The translations under genes were made by a program, and so were the position numbers. 64,000 nucleotides of DNA from Erwinia sp039023475 (GTDB lineage Bacteria; Pseudomonadota; Gammaproteobacteria; Enterobacterales; Enterobacteriaceae): contig NZ_JBCHVB010000007.1 of assembly GCF_039023475.1 (NCBI RefSeq), positions 1-64,000 on the forward strand, written 5' to 3'. The notes below the pieces were generated by a model, which saw only the letters and a list, made by a program, of their open reading frames with translations, made no database searches and had not been told where the DNA came from. The first letter of the stretch is position 1. Each line of letters starts with the position of its first letter. Positions 42,333 through 51,706 of the stretch are shown one piece after another.

Positions 42333-43873
42333 GAGGCATCCTCCCGGCGCGCCGTTTTCTGCGATACGTCGATCGCATCGATGCGGCGGCTGTTAAACAG
42401 GTTGAACTTGCCGTCGCTGCCGTGGCAGCCGTCGCCGAAGCTGAAACCGCAGCCTTTACTTTCAGGGAAGGCTTCACGCGCCAGCTCGCGGTGGCTGGAA
42501 GGGACCACGAAGCGATCCTCGTAGTTGGCGATAGCGAGATAACGGTACATCTCCTGCGCCTGCGCTTCGGTCAGACCCACCTGCTCCAGCGCACGGGTAT
42601 CGACTTTCCCCTCTACCGTTTCGGCACGCTTATAGTGGCGCATCGCCAGCATACGCTTCAGCGCCAGCAGCACCGGAGCGGTATCGCCAGCGGTCAGCAG
42701 GTTAGCGAGATACTTAACCGGAATACGCAGGCTTTCCACATCCGGCAGCACGCCGGTATGGGCCAGCGCGCCAGCATCTGCAGCAGACTGAATCGGCGAC
42801 AGCGGCGGCACATACCAGACCATCGGCAGCGTGCGGTATTCCGGGTGCAGCGGCAGCGCCAGCTTCCATTCCATCGCCATTTTATAGACCGGCGAACGCT
42901 GCGCGGCGTCGATCACGCTCTGCGGAATGCCCGCTTTAAGCGCCTCTTCGATCACCGCTGGATCGTTGGGATCGAGGAAGATATCCATCTGACGCTGGTA
43001 AAGATCTTTTTCATGCTCCGTTGATGCCGCTTCTTCAATGCGATCGGCGTCATAGAGCATCACGCCCAGGTAACGGATACGGCCCACGCAGGTTTCCGAG
43101 CAGACGGTCGGCTGCCCCGCCTCGATGCGCGGATAGCAGAAGATGCATTTTTCGGACTTGCCGCTTTTCCAGTTAAAGTAGATTTTTTTGTAAGGACAGC
43201 CGGTCAGGCACATGCGCCAGCCGCGACATTTATCCTGGTCGATCAGCACGATGCCATCTTCGCCGCGCTTGTAGATCGCCCCGCTCGGACAGGTCGCCAC
43301 GCACGCCGGATTCAGGCAGTGCTCACACAGGCGCGGCAGATACATCATGAAGGTGTTTTCAAACTGGCCGTACATCTCTTTCTGGATATGATCGAAGTTT
43401 TTATCCTTGCTGCGCTTTTCAAACTCGCCGCCGAGGATCTCTTCCCAGTTCGGGCCATTTTCAATCTTTTTCATCCGCTGACCGGTGATCAGCGAGCGTG
43501 GACGGGCGATCGGCTGGTGCTTACCCGCCGGGGCGGTGTGCAGATGCTGATAGTCGAAGTCAAACGGCTCGTAGTAGTCATCCAGCGCCGGAACATCCGG
43601 GTTGGCAAAAATCTTCGACAGCAGACCCACGCGGTTGCCCATACGCGGTTCCAGCTTACCGTTGATTTTACGGATCCAGCCGCCCTTCCACTTCTCCTGA
43701 TCTTCCCAGGCCTGGGGATAGCCCACGCCTGGCTTACTTTCAACGTTGTTAAACCAGGCGTACTCCATCCCTTCCCGGCTGGTCCAGACGTTTTTACAGG
43801 TAACCGAACAGGTATGGCATCCGATGCATTTGTCCAGGTTCAGCACCATGCCGACTTGCGAACGAATTTTCAT
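42329..43873 (-). CDS. narH: Respiratory nitrate reductase beta subunit
   Basis: Electron-transfer subunit with three [4Fe-4S] and one [3Fe-4S] cluster. 514 residues (E. coli 512). Cys clusters: CIGCHTCSVTCKN near residue 16, CEHCLNPACVATCPSG near 184, CRGWRMCLTGCPYKK near 217 (Trp in place of one Cys marks the [3Fe-4S] site) and CIFCYPRIEAGQPTVCSETC near 244. Start at ATG 43873 (MKIRSQVGMVLNLDKC), overlapping the narG stop by 4 bp. Confidence 0.97.
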   Translation of the reverse strand: MKIRSQVGMVLNLDKCIGCHTCSVTCKNVWTSREGMEYAWFNNVESKPGVGYPQAWEDQEKWKGGWIRKINGKLEPRMGNRVGLLSKIFANPDVPALDDYYEPFDFDYQHLHTAPAGKHQPIARPRSLITGQRMKKIENGPNWEEILGGEFEKRSKDKNFDHIQKEMYGQFENTFMMYLPRLCEHCLNPACVATCPSGAIYKRGEDGIVLIDQDKCRGWRMCLTGCPYKKIYFNWKSGKSEKCIFCYPRIEAGQPTVCSETCVGRIRYLGVMLYDADRIEEAASTEHEKDLYQRQMDIFLDPNDPAVIEEALKAGIPQSVIDAAQRSPVYKMAMEWKLALPLHPEYRTLPMVWYVPPLSPIQSAADAGALAHTGVLPDVESLRIPVKYLANLLTAGDTAPVLLALKRMLAMRHYKRAETVEGKVDTRALEQVGLTEAQAQEMYRYLAIANYEDRFVVPSSHRELAREAFPESKGCGFSFGDGCHGSDGKFNLFNSRRIDAIDVSQKTARREDAS

Positions 43874-46800
43874 TGCTTTTTCTCCTGCTGGCTGCCCTGG
43901 CAATCGTCGTTACCTTCGCCGTCTAACCAGTTAATGTTGTTCATCTTTCTGACCACCACGAACTCATCACGGTTAGAGCCGACGGTGCCGTAGTAATTAA
44001 AGCCATAGGAAAGCTGCGCGTAGCCGCCGATCATATGGGTCGGTTTCGGACAGGCTCGCGTCACCGAGTTGTGTATCCCGCCACGCTGGCTGGTGATCTC
44101 AGAGCCGGGGATATTCACAATGCGTTCCTGGGCGTGATACATCATGGTCATGCCGGCTGGAATACGCTGGCTGACCACTGCGCGGGCGGTCAGCGCGCCG
44201 TTGGCGTTGAACGCTTCGATCCAGTCGTTATCCACGATGCCCAGCTCTTTCGCGTCATCTTCACTCATCCAGACGATAGGACCGCCGCGCGACAGCGTCA
44301 GCATCAGCAGGTTATCACTGTAGGTGGAGTGGATGCCCCATTTCTGGTGCGGCGTCAGGAAGTTAAGCGCCTTCTCCGGGTTGCCGTTCGGCTTTTTATT
44401 CAGCAGCGGTTTGGCCGCATGGGTATCGATCGGCGGACGGTAAACCAGCAGGCTTTCACCAAAGGCGCGCATCCATTCGTGATCCTGATAGATCTGCTGG
44501 CGGCCGCTGAGGGTTCGCCACGGGATCAGCTCATGAACGTTGGTATAACAGGCGTTGTAGGAGACATGTTCATCTTCCAGACCTGACCATGTTGGGCTGG
44601 AGATAATCTTGCGCGGCTGCGCCTGAATATCGCGGAAGCGGATCTTCTCATCTTCTTTATTCAGCGCCAGGTGAGAGTGATCGCGACCGGTGATGTCACT
44701 CAGCGCCTGCCAGGCTTTCACCGCGACCTGACCGTTGGTTTCGGGCGCCAGCGCCAGGATCATCTCCGCCGCATCAATGGCGGTATCGATGTTCGGGCGA
44801 CCTGCCGCCGGGCCGTCCGCCTTGACGTAGTTAAGTTTTTTCAGGAAATCGACTTCGGTCTGGGTATTCCAGCTGATGCCTTTGCCGCCGTTGCCCAGCT
44901 TATCCAGCAGGGGGCCGACGGAGGTAAATCGCTCCCAGGTCGCCGGATAGTCACGCTCCACCGCGATAATGTGCGGCGCGGTTTTACCGGGGATCAGATC
45001 GCATTCGCCTTTTTTCCAGTCTTTAACGTCGAACGGCTGCGCCAGCTCTGCCGGTGAATCGTGCTGAACCGGCAGCGTAACGATATCGGTCTCCTGACCG
45101 AGGTGGCCCACGCAGACTTCCGAGAAGGCTTTGGCGATACCTTTATAAATTTCCCAGTCGCTTTTCGATTCCCAGGCGGGATCGACGGCTGCGGAAAGCG
45201 GATGAATAAACGGATGCATATCCGAGGTATTCATATCGTCCTTCTCATACCAGGTCGCCGTCGGCAGCACGATATCGGAATAGAGGCAGGTGCTGGACAT
45301 GCGGAAATCGAGCGTCACCACCAGATCCAGCTTGCCTTCGCCGCCGTTATCCAGCCATTCCACCTCTTCCGGCATCACGCCGCCCTGTACGCCCAGATCT
45401 TTACCCTGAATGCCGTGCTCGGTGCCCAGCAGGTATTTCAGCATGTACTCATGCCCTTTACCGGAGGAGCCCAGCAGGTTGGAGCGCCAGACAAAGAGGT
45501 TACGCGGGAAGTTCTGCGGGTCATCAGGCTGTTCAGCCGCGAAACGAAGCGTGCCCTGCTTCAGGCTTTCAACGGTAAAGTCGACCGGCGACTGACCGGC
45601 GGCTTTCGCCTGTGCGGCCAGATGCAGCGGGTTGGTATTAAGCTGAGGCGCAGATGGCAGCCAGCCCATCCGTTCGGAACGCACGTTGAAGTCGATCAGG
45701 CTGCCGGTAAAGCGGGTTTTATCCGCCAGCGGCGAGAGCAGATCGCGGGTGGCTACCGTTTCATAGCGCCACTGGCTGGAGTGGTTATAGAAGAATGAGG
45801 TGCTGTTCATATGGCGTGGCGGACGCTGCCAGTCCAGGGCAAACGCCAGCGGGGTCCAGCCGGTTTGCGGACGCAGCTTTTCCTGCCCCACATAGTGCGC
45901 CCAGCCGCCGCCGCTCTGACCGACGCAGCCGCAGAAGATCAGCATATTGATCAGGCCGCGGTAGTTCATATCCATGTGATACCAGTGGTTCATACCGGCA
46001 CCAACGATGATCATGGAGCGACCGTGGGTTTTCTCCGCATTTTCCGCAAATTCGCGGGCGATGCGGATAATATTCTGTCGCGATACGCCGGTGATCTGCT
46101 CCGCCCAGGCGGGGCTGTAGGCCTTCACATCGTCATAGCTGCCTGCGCAGTTCGCATCATCCAGACCGCGCTCGAGGCCGTAGTTTGCCAGCGTCAGGTC
46201 ATAAATGCTGGCGACCAGCGCTTCGCTACCGTCAGCAAGCTGGAGCCGTTTAACCGGCAGCTTATGCAGCAGGATCTCTTCCAGCGCCACGCTGTTAAAG
46301 TTTTCACTTTCCGTGCCGCCAAAGTAGGGGAAGCCGACGTCGGCGACCGCATCGTGGCTGCCCAGCAGGCTGAGCTGCAGCTCCACTTCCTGCTGCGATT
46401 TACCCTCGCGCTGCTCAAGGTTCCATTTGCCCTTCTCACCCCAGCGATAGCCGATGGACCCCTGCGGCGCAACCAGCTCACCATCGGCCTGATTGATGGC
46501 GATGGTTTTCCATTCCGGATTATTTTCCTGGCCCAGATTACCGACCAGATCGCTGGCGCGCAGCATACGGCCTGCGGCGTAATGACCGCCTTCACGCGGC
46601 TCCAGCAGCACCAGCATCGGCATATCGGTGTAGCGGCGTACGTAGTCGCGGAAATAGCTCACTTCACGATCGAGATGAAACTCTTTCAGCATAACGTGGC
46701 CCATCGCCAGCGCCATTGCGCTGTCCGTCCCCTGTTTCGGGTTCAGCCACTGATCGCACAGCTTGGCGACTTCCGCATAGTCTGGCGTGACCGCCACGGT

Positions 46801-47631
46801 TTTGGTGCCTTTATAACGCACCTCCGTGAAGAAATGGGCATCCGGCGTACGGGTCTGCGGCACGTTAGAGCCCCAAGCCATAATGTAAGAGGAGTTATAC
46901 CAGTCGGCGGATTCCGGTACGTCAGTCTGTTCGCCCCAGGTCATCGGCGAGGCGGGAGGCAGGTCACAGTACCAGTCATAGAAGCTGAGGCAGGTTCCGC
47001 CAATCAGGGAAAGGTAACGTGCCCCGGCGGCGTAGGAGACCATCGACATTGCCGGAATAGGCGAGAAGCCCATAATGCGGTCCGGGCCGAAGGTTTTTGC
47101 CGTATAGACGTTGGACGCGGCAATCAGCTCATTCACCTCCTGCCAGCTTGAACGCACGAAGCCGCCGCGCCCGCGGGCGATTTTGTAGCTTTTGGCCTTT
47201 TCAGAATCGCTGACGATAGAACCCCAGGCGTCAACAGGATCGCTATGCTGCGCCTTTGCTTCACGCCAGAGCTTAATCAGACGCTTACGCATCAGAGGAT
47301 ACTTCAGGCGGTTGGCGCTGTAGAGGTACCAGGAGTAGCTGGCGCCGCGTGGGCAGCCGCGTGGCTCATGGTTAGGCAGATCGGGGCGGGTACGCGGATA
47401 GTCGGTTTGCTGAGTTTCCCAGGTTACCAGGCCGTTTTTTACATAAATCTTCCAGCTGCACGATCCGGTACAGTTCACACCGTGAGTCGAGCGGACAATT
47501 TTATCGTGCTGCCAGCGGCTGCGGTAACCATCTTCCCAGTCACGGTTGGCATTAAGGGTCTGGCCATGATTGCCAGAAAAGGGTTCCGCTAACTGTTTGA
47601 AATAGCGAAACCGATCGAGAAATTTGCTCAT
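43870..47631 (-). CDS. narG: Respiratory nitrate reductase alpha subunit
   Basis: Mo-bisMGD catalytic subunit reducing nitrate to nitrite in the cytoplasm during anaerobic respiration. 1253 residues (E. coli 1247). N-terminal FS0 cluster ligands His50, Cys54, Cys58 (HGVNCTGSC) and a further Cys in RGCPRGAS; YNSSYIMAWGSNVPQTRTPDAHF, WGEKGKWNLE and the C-terminal molydopterin-binding domain are intact. Vestigial twin-Arg-like start SKFLDRFRYFKQ. Start ATG 47631 fits the family; the frame is open to 47739. Confidence 0.97.
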   Translation of the reverse strand: MSKFLDRFRYFKQLAEPFSGNHGQTLNANRDWEDGYRSRWQHDKIVRSTHGVNCTGSCSWKIYVKNGLVTWETQQTDYPRTRPDLPNHEPRGCPRGASYSWYLYSANRLKYPLMRKRLIKLWREAKAQHSDPVDAWGSIVSDSEKAKSYKIARGRGGFVRSSWQEVNELIAASNVYTAKTFGPDRIMGFSPIPAMSMVSYAAGARYLSLIGGTCLSFYDWYCDLPPASPMTWGEQTDVPESADWYNSSYIMAWGSNVPQTRTPDAHFFTEVRYKGTKTVAVTPDYAEVAKLCDQWLNPKQGTDSAMALAMGHVMLKEFHLDREVSYFRDYVRRYTDMPMLVLLEPREGGHYAAGRMLRASDLVGNLGQENNPEWKTIAINQADGELVAPQGSIGYRWGEKGKWNLEQREGKSQQEVELQLSLLGSHDAVADVGFPYFGGTESENFNSVALEEILLHKLPVKRLQLADGSEALVASIYDLTLANYGLERGLDDANCAGSYDDVKAYSPAWAEQITGVSRQNIIRIAREFAENAEKTHGRSMIIVGAGMNHWYHMDMNYRGLINMLIFCGCVGQSGGGWAHYVGQEKLRPQTGWTPLAFALDWQRPPRHMNSTSFFYNHSSQWRYETVATRDLLSPLADKTRFTGSLIDFNVRSERMGWLPSAPQLNTNPLHLAAQAKAAGQSPVDFTVESLKQGTLRFAAEQPDDPQNFPRNLFVWRSNLLGSSGKGHEYMLKYLLGTEHGIQGKDLGVQGGVMPEEVEWLDNGGEGKLDLVVTLDFRMSSTCLYSDIVLPTATWYEKDDMNTSDMHPFIHPLSAAVDPAWESKSDWEIYKGIAKAFSEVCVGHLGQETDIVTLPVQHDSPAELAQPFDVKDWKKGECDLIPGKTAPHIIAVERDYPATWERFTSVGPLLDKLGNGGKGISWNTQTEVDFLKKLNYVKADGPAAGRPNIDTAIDAAEMILALAPETNGQVAVKAWQALSDITGRDHSHLALNKEDEKIRFRDIQAQPRKIISSPTWSGLEDEHVSYNACYTNVHELIPWRTLSGRQQIYQDHEWMRAFGESLLVYRPPIDTHAAKPLLNKKPNGNPEKALNFLTPHQKWGIHSTYSDNLLMLTLSRGGPIVWMSEDDAKELGIVDNDWIEAFNANGALTARAVVSQRIPAGMTMMYHAQERIVNIPGSEITSQRGGIHNSVTRACPKPTHMIGGYAQLSYGFNYYGTVGSNRDEFVVVRKMNNINWLDGEGNDDCQGSQQEKKQ

Positions 47632-47697
47632 CCGGAATTCTCCTGAAGGCCCTGTAGTGACAGGGATACTCAAATGACATTGCTTAATCTGTGGGCA

Positions 47698-47739
47698 AGC
47701 GTACTGGTCGTGCAGAAGCGGCAGATTGATAGGGATCAA
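47698..47739 (-). promoter_or_regulatory. narG promoter with FNR site
   Basis: TTGATAGGGATCAA at 47726-47739 is a perfect FNR palindrome (TTGAT-N4-ATCAA). A TACGCT -10 (47703-47698 on the minus strand) lies where a -41.5-centred FNR site requires. The rest of the 311-bp narG/narK gap is AT-rich with a weak hairpin at 47875-47895 and no gene. Confidence 0.8.
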
Positions 47740-47942
47740 CAGAAACCAGAGGAAAAACCGAGGATTTTAGTCAGGATACCACTAAAGAGTTAGCGTAAAT
47801 CACCCTGTCAATTTACTGATATATAAAACAAAAATCGCTAAACTATCGGTTTCTCAATTACGCCGCGCCACCACCGGCTATTTAGGAGTAGTAGCCATCC
47901 GGCGCGCTGCTGAAGCTCAGGCCAGCGCGCCGGTCACGGTCA

Positions 47943-49337
47943 TCAGGCGGCTTTTTTACGTCCGTAAACCAGCCAGGTGATCGCCACACAAACGACGTAG
48001 AAAACCAGGAAGACTTTCATGGCGTTAGCCGGAGAACCGGTCATGGCCAGCGACATGCCAAAGGTCTGCGGAATAAAGAATCCCCCCAGCGCGCCAATGG
48101 CAGAGATGAAACCCAGCGCCGCAGAGGTTTCCGTCACCGCTTCACGCTGCGCTTTGTCATCGCTGCCGCCTTCAGCCTTCACGCGTTCAAGAGTTTGCTT
48201 ACGGAAGATCACCGCAATCATCTGGAACGTGGAGCCGCTACCCAGCCCGGCGTTGATAAACAGCACCATAAAGACGGCATAAAAGGCGATAAAGGAGCCA
48301 GGCTGACTGCCGTCCGGCAGCGTGAAGAACAGCAGCGCGGTAAAAATGGCCATCACGATAAAATTGAGCAGCGTGACGCGAATCCCGCCGAACTTGTCGG
48401 ACAGCATTCCCCCCGCCGAGCGGGCCAGCGCCCCCAGCAGCGGACCAAAAAAGGCGTAGCGCAGGATCACCACATCAGGAAACTGGGTTTTTGAGAGCAT
48501 CGCAAAACCGGCGGAGAAGCCGATAAACGAGCCGAACGTCGCCAGATAAAGCAGGGCCATCACCCACAGATGAGGGCGCTTCAGCACCGGCAGCTGCTCT
48601 TTGAGCGACGATTTAGCCGCCGTAAGATCGTTCATACCGAACCAGGCCGCCAGGGTGGCGACCACCAGGAAAGGTACCCACATCCAGGCCGCATTTTCCA
48701 GCCAGAGCATCTCACCGTTACCGGCCTGCTGGGCACCGCCGCCGAAGAAGCTGAAAATGCCAAACGAAATCGCCAGCGGCGCGAAGAACTGCATCACGCT
48801 GACGCCAAGGTTCCCCAGGCCGCCGTTGATGCCAAGCGCCCCGCCCTGCCGCGCTTTCGGAAAGAAAAAGCTGATGTTGCCCATACTGGAGGCGAAGTTC
48901 GCACCGGCAAAACCACACAGAAGCGCAATCAGAATGAAGGTGAAATAAGAGGTGTCGGGATTCTGTACGGCAAAACCGAGCCACAGGCAGGGGATCAGCA
49001 GAATACCGGTACTGAAGGCCGTCCAGCGACGCCCCCCGAAAAGGGGAATCACAAAGGAGTAAGGGACACGCAGCAGCGCACCGGAGACGGCAGGCAGCGC
49101 GGTCAGCAGGAAGAGCTGGTCTGTTGTAAAATTAAAACCGACCTTATTAAGATTAACGGCCACGGCGCTGAACAACATCCAGACGCAGAATGAAAGCAGC
49201 AGGCAGTAGACGGAAATCCAGAGGTTACGGTTGGCAATGCGTTTACCGTATTTTTCCCAGAACTCCGGATTATCGGGTTGCCAGTCCTCAATCACCGGAC
49301 CGCTGTGCTTAGTGGGTGAAGATGAAATTTGCGACAT
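47943..49337 (-). CDS. narK: Nitrate/nitrite transporter NarK
   Basis: MFS transporter exchanging nitrate in for nitrite out. 464 residues (E. coli 463), 12 hydrophobic segments; the two nitrate-signature motifs GFAGANFASSMGNISFFFPKARQGGALGINGGLGNLG and NAGLGSGSTFQMIAVIF are present. Start ATG 49337 (MSQISSSPTKHS) follows the family; the frame stays open to 49499. Same strand as narGHJI but with separate promoters. Confidence 0.96.
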   Translation of the reverse strand: MSQISSSPTKHSGPVIEDWQPDNPEFWEKYGKRIANRNLWISVYCLLLSFCVWMLFSAVAVNLNKVGFNFTTDQLFLLTALPAVSGALLRVPYSFVIPLFGGRRWTAFSTGILLIPCLWLGFAVQNPDTSYFTFILIALLCGFAGANFASSMGNISFFFPKARQGGALGINGGLGNLGVSVMQFFAPLAISFGIFSFFGGGAQQAGNGEMLWLENAAWMWVPFLVVATLAAWFGMNDLTAAKSSLKEQLPVLKRPHLWVMALLYLATFGSFIGFSAGFAMLSKTQFPDVVILRYAFFGPLLGALARSAGGMLSDKFGGIRVTLLNFIVMAIFTALLFFTLPDGSQPGSFIAFYAVFMVLFINAGLGSGSTFQMIAVIFRKQTLERVKAEGGSDDKAQREAVTETSAALGFISAIGALGGFFIPQTFGMSLAMTGSPANAMKVFLVFYVVCVAITWLVYGRKKAA

Positions 49338-49398
49338 AATTTTCTCACAGACAAGGTAATATCGCCTCACATCCTGCGCACCGCACCACACCAGCAGG

Positions 49399-49412
49399 TT
49401 GACGTACATCAA
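49399..49412 (-). promoter_or_regulatory. FNR site of narK
   Basis: TTGACGTACATCAA matches TTGAT-N4-ATCAA with one mismatch, 62 bp before the narK start. Suggests anaerobic activation by FNR. Confidence 0.72.
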
Positions 49413-49561
49413 CGAGACGGCGGGTAATTTAGCGCCATAAATCTTACCCACACCCTTAGTGAGTAGTTGGCACTGTGAATTAAAGACATGCCGCATCAAA
49501 GGGTTAAAAACAAAACCTCTTTTATAGCTTCAGCATAACGCCAGTAATGGAAATTGATGAT

Positions 49562-49577
49562 TACCTCTTTAGTAGTA
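49562..49577. promoter_or_regulatory. Candidate NarL/NarP 7-2-7 site
   Basis: TACCTCT, 2 bp, AGTAGTA: the first heptamer fits TACYYMT exactly and the second fits its inverse AKRRGTA with one mismatch. It lies between narK and narL, about 157 bp upstream of the narK FNR site, and could serve either gene. Confidence 0.4.
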
Positions 49578-49654
49578 TGGGGTTAGCGGGAACAACAGGT
49601 AAAATAGCGCTAAATCTGAGTAATTCCTGCCCGGTAAGCCGCGGCACCGACCAA

Positions 49655-50317
49655 ATGGGACCGATCCAAGTGAGAGAAGAAGCCGCCTCCATATTACTGA
49701 TTGACGATCACCCGATGCTGCGTAACGGCGTAAAACAGCTGATCGGACTGGATGACCGTCTGCAAGTCGTGGCCGAAGCCAGTAATGGCGTACAGGGCGT
49801 GGAGCTGGCCGGCCTGCACGATCCCGATCTGATACTGCTTGATTTGAATATGCCCGGGATGAACGGGCTGGATACGCTGGTTCAGCTGCGCACCATCGAC
49901 CTTTCTGGCCGGATTGTAGTGTTCAGCGTTTCTAATCATGAGGATGACGTAGTGAATGCCCTCAAGCGCGGCGCGGATGGCTACCTGTTGAAGGATATGG
50001 AACCGGAAGAGCTGCTGAAGTCACTTCATCAGGCAGCGGCGGGACAGATGGTGCTGAGCGAAACGCTGACCAACGTGCTGGTGGCAAGCCTGCGCGAAAA
50101 CCGCCCAGCCGAAGAGCGTGATATTGAGCAGCTGACCCGCCGCGAGCGCGACATCCTTAAGCTCATCACGCTGGGGATGACCAATAAAGCGATCGCCCGC
50201 AAGCTGTCGATAACGGAAAGTACCGTTAAGGTTCACGTTAAGCATCTGCTGAAGAAGATGAAGCTGAAATCGCGGGTGGAGGCGGCGGTATGGGCGCTAC
50301 AGAGTGGTCAGGCGTAG
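49655..50317 (+). CDS. narL: Nitrate/nitrite response regulator NarL
   Basis: Two-component response regulator. Receiver domain with ILLIDDHPMLRNGVKQL, phosphoacceptor Asp in LILLDLNMPGMNGLDTL, then LuxR-type HTH (LTRRERDILKLITLGMTNKAIARKLSITESTVKVHV). Very close to E. coli NarL (216 residues). Start uncertain: ATG 49655 (220 residues, no ribosome site) or GTG 49670 (215 residues, GGGA upstream); an open frame back to 49547 is unlikely to be translated. Unusual context: narX, which normally precedes narL in the same operon, is absent, and narL directly faces narK. Confidence 0.93.
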   Translation: MGPIQVREEAASILLIDDHPMLRNGVKQLIGLDDRLQVVAEASNGVQGVELAGLHDPDLILLDLNMPGMNGLDTLVQLRTIDLSGRIVVFSVSNHEDDVVNALKRGADGYLLKDMEPEELLKSLHQAAAGQMVLSETLTNVLVASLRENRPAEERDIEQLTRRERDILKLITLGMTNKAIARKLSITESTVKVHVKHLLKKMKLKSRVEAAVWALQSGQA

Positions 50318-50332
50318 ATGAAACGGTAATTC

Positions 50333-50360
50333 GCTGTCTGGCCCAGGCGAGCCAGACAGC
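50333..50360. terminator. Hairpin between narL and the flippase gene
   Basis: Ten-bp perfect stem GCTGTCTGGC / GCCAGACAGC between convergent genes; no clear T run, so efficiency is uncertain. Confidence 0.55.
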
Positions 50361-50369
50361 GTCAGACAT

Positions 50370-51659
50370 TTATTCCTTCACGGCCTCGACTTTCTGACCG
50401 CCACGCAGGTATTCCTGCAGAATGTTGTGTTTCACAATCAGGTAGAAAATCCCCGTACAGATAAACACTTCGGCGATGACCATCGACCATGCTGCGCCGA
50501 TCGCGCCGTACTGCCAGGCCAGGAAGCAGCAAACGGGAATATTCAGCAGGCCAGCGGCGACGATAATCACCGTACGCTGACGCGACAGCCCGTGCGGGAT
50601 CAGGATCTGCAGCCCTGCCGGATAGGCGATATTGCCGAACAGGAAGCAAAGCACCAGCACTTTCAGGACGTCCACCGACGGCAGAAAATCTTTGCCCAGC
50701 AGGATACGGACAATCTCATCGGCAAAGCACCAGGTAAAGATAACGATAGCCAGGCTCAGCAGGAACGACAGGCTCAGACTCTTGCGGCTGGCGGCGATCG
50801 CCGCATTTTTATCACGGCCAAAGAGATAGCTGACGCGCGGGAAAAAGGCGTTGCCGATCTGCTCCGGTACCGAATTTGCCGCTTTGCGCAGCCTGTCCGC
50901 TCCGTTGTAAATACCGATAGCATAGTGCGAAGTAAAGATCGCCAGAATCAGTACGTTAATGCTGTTAAACAGATTGGCACCGGCAATGGCGATAAAGATA
51001 TCGGTACTTTCCGACAGGCGTTTGCGGATTTCAGCAAACTGGAACCGGTAGCGGCCAATAACCTTCATATCGACCACGAATTTCAGCGTGATCAGCGCGC
51101 TGATTACCGACGTCAGGCCCGGGATCAGCGCGGCCAGCCAGGTATCTTCCGGACCGTGCACCAGCAGAAAAGTCAGCGGGATGGCGCAGAAATTGCCCAG
51201 CGTGGAGATCGTCGCCGTTTTACCCAGCTTTTCGTAGCCCTGCATCAGCCAGCCGAATGAGAACAGCGAGCCAATCAGCGTGGTCGCGTTCGCCAGCACC
51301 ACCCAGAACAGATAATGCCAGTCAGGGTTAAACCAGGTTACCGCCAGCAGGACGCCGGCCGTCAGCGTAATCAGCATCAGCTTGGCGTTAAACGTCGACC
51401 AGAAAATGTTCGTCACCTGCTCTTTATCATCGCGGTAATGAGCAATGCTCTTGGTGGTAAAGACGTTAAAGCCCCAGTCTGCAATCGTACTGCAATAGAG
51501 GACGCAGGCAATCGCCAGCGCCAGTACGCCCATCTGGCTGACGCCGAGCGTTCGGGCCAGATAGGGCAGCGTAAGCAGCGGGAACAACATGGAAGTCCCG
51601 CGATAGGCTAATAATGAAAATATGTTGATAAGTAAGGACTTATCGAGAACTCTTGCCAC
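50370..51659 (-). CDS. Wzx-type polysaccharide flippase
   Basis: 429 residues of the MATE/MOP polysaccharide transporter family with 12-14 hydrophobic segments; N-terminus RGTSMLFPLLTLPYLARTLG is typical of O-antigen/exopolysaccharide flippases, which move undecaprenyl-linked repeat units across the inner membrane. It stands with only one glycosyltransferase, not in a full polysaccharide locus. Substrate unknown. Confidence 0.85.
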   Translation of the reverse strand: MARVLDKSLLINIFSLLAYRGTSMLFPLLTLPYLARTLGVSQMGVLALAIACVLYCSTIADWGFNVFTTKSIAHYRDDKEQVTNIFWSTFNAKLMLITLTAGVLLAVTWFNPDWHYLFWVVLANATTLIGSLFSFGWLMQGYEKLGKTATISTLGNFCAIPLTFLLVHGPEDTWLAALIPGLTSVISALITLKFVVDMKVIGRYRFQFAEIRKRLSESTDIFIAIAGANLFNSINVLILAIFTSHYAIGIYNGADRLRKAANSVPEQIGNAFFPRVSYLFGRDKNAAIAASRKSLSLSFLLSLAIVIFTWCFADEIVRILLGKDFLPSVDVLKVLVLCFLFGNIAYPAGLQILIPHGLSRQRTVIIVAAGLLNIPVCCFLAWQYGAIGAAWSMVIAEVFICTGIFYLIVKHNILQEYLRGGQKVEAVKE

Positions 51660-51706
51660 ATAAACCTCAACGTTAATTTTTTAAGCAGTCAGTAACCCAG
51701 GCCGGC

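Noticed and set aside
45811..47151. Very long plus-strand open frame (446 codons) inside narG
   Set aside because: It is antisense to a well-conserved essential part of narG; the length reflects high GC and codon bias.
49500..49654. Possible narX remnant between narK and narL
   Set aside because: Translation in all frames shows no sensor-kinase motif (HAMP, histidine box or ATPase).
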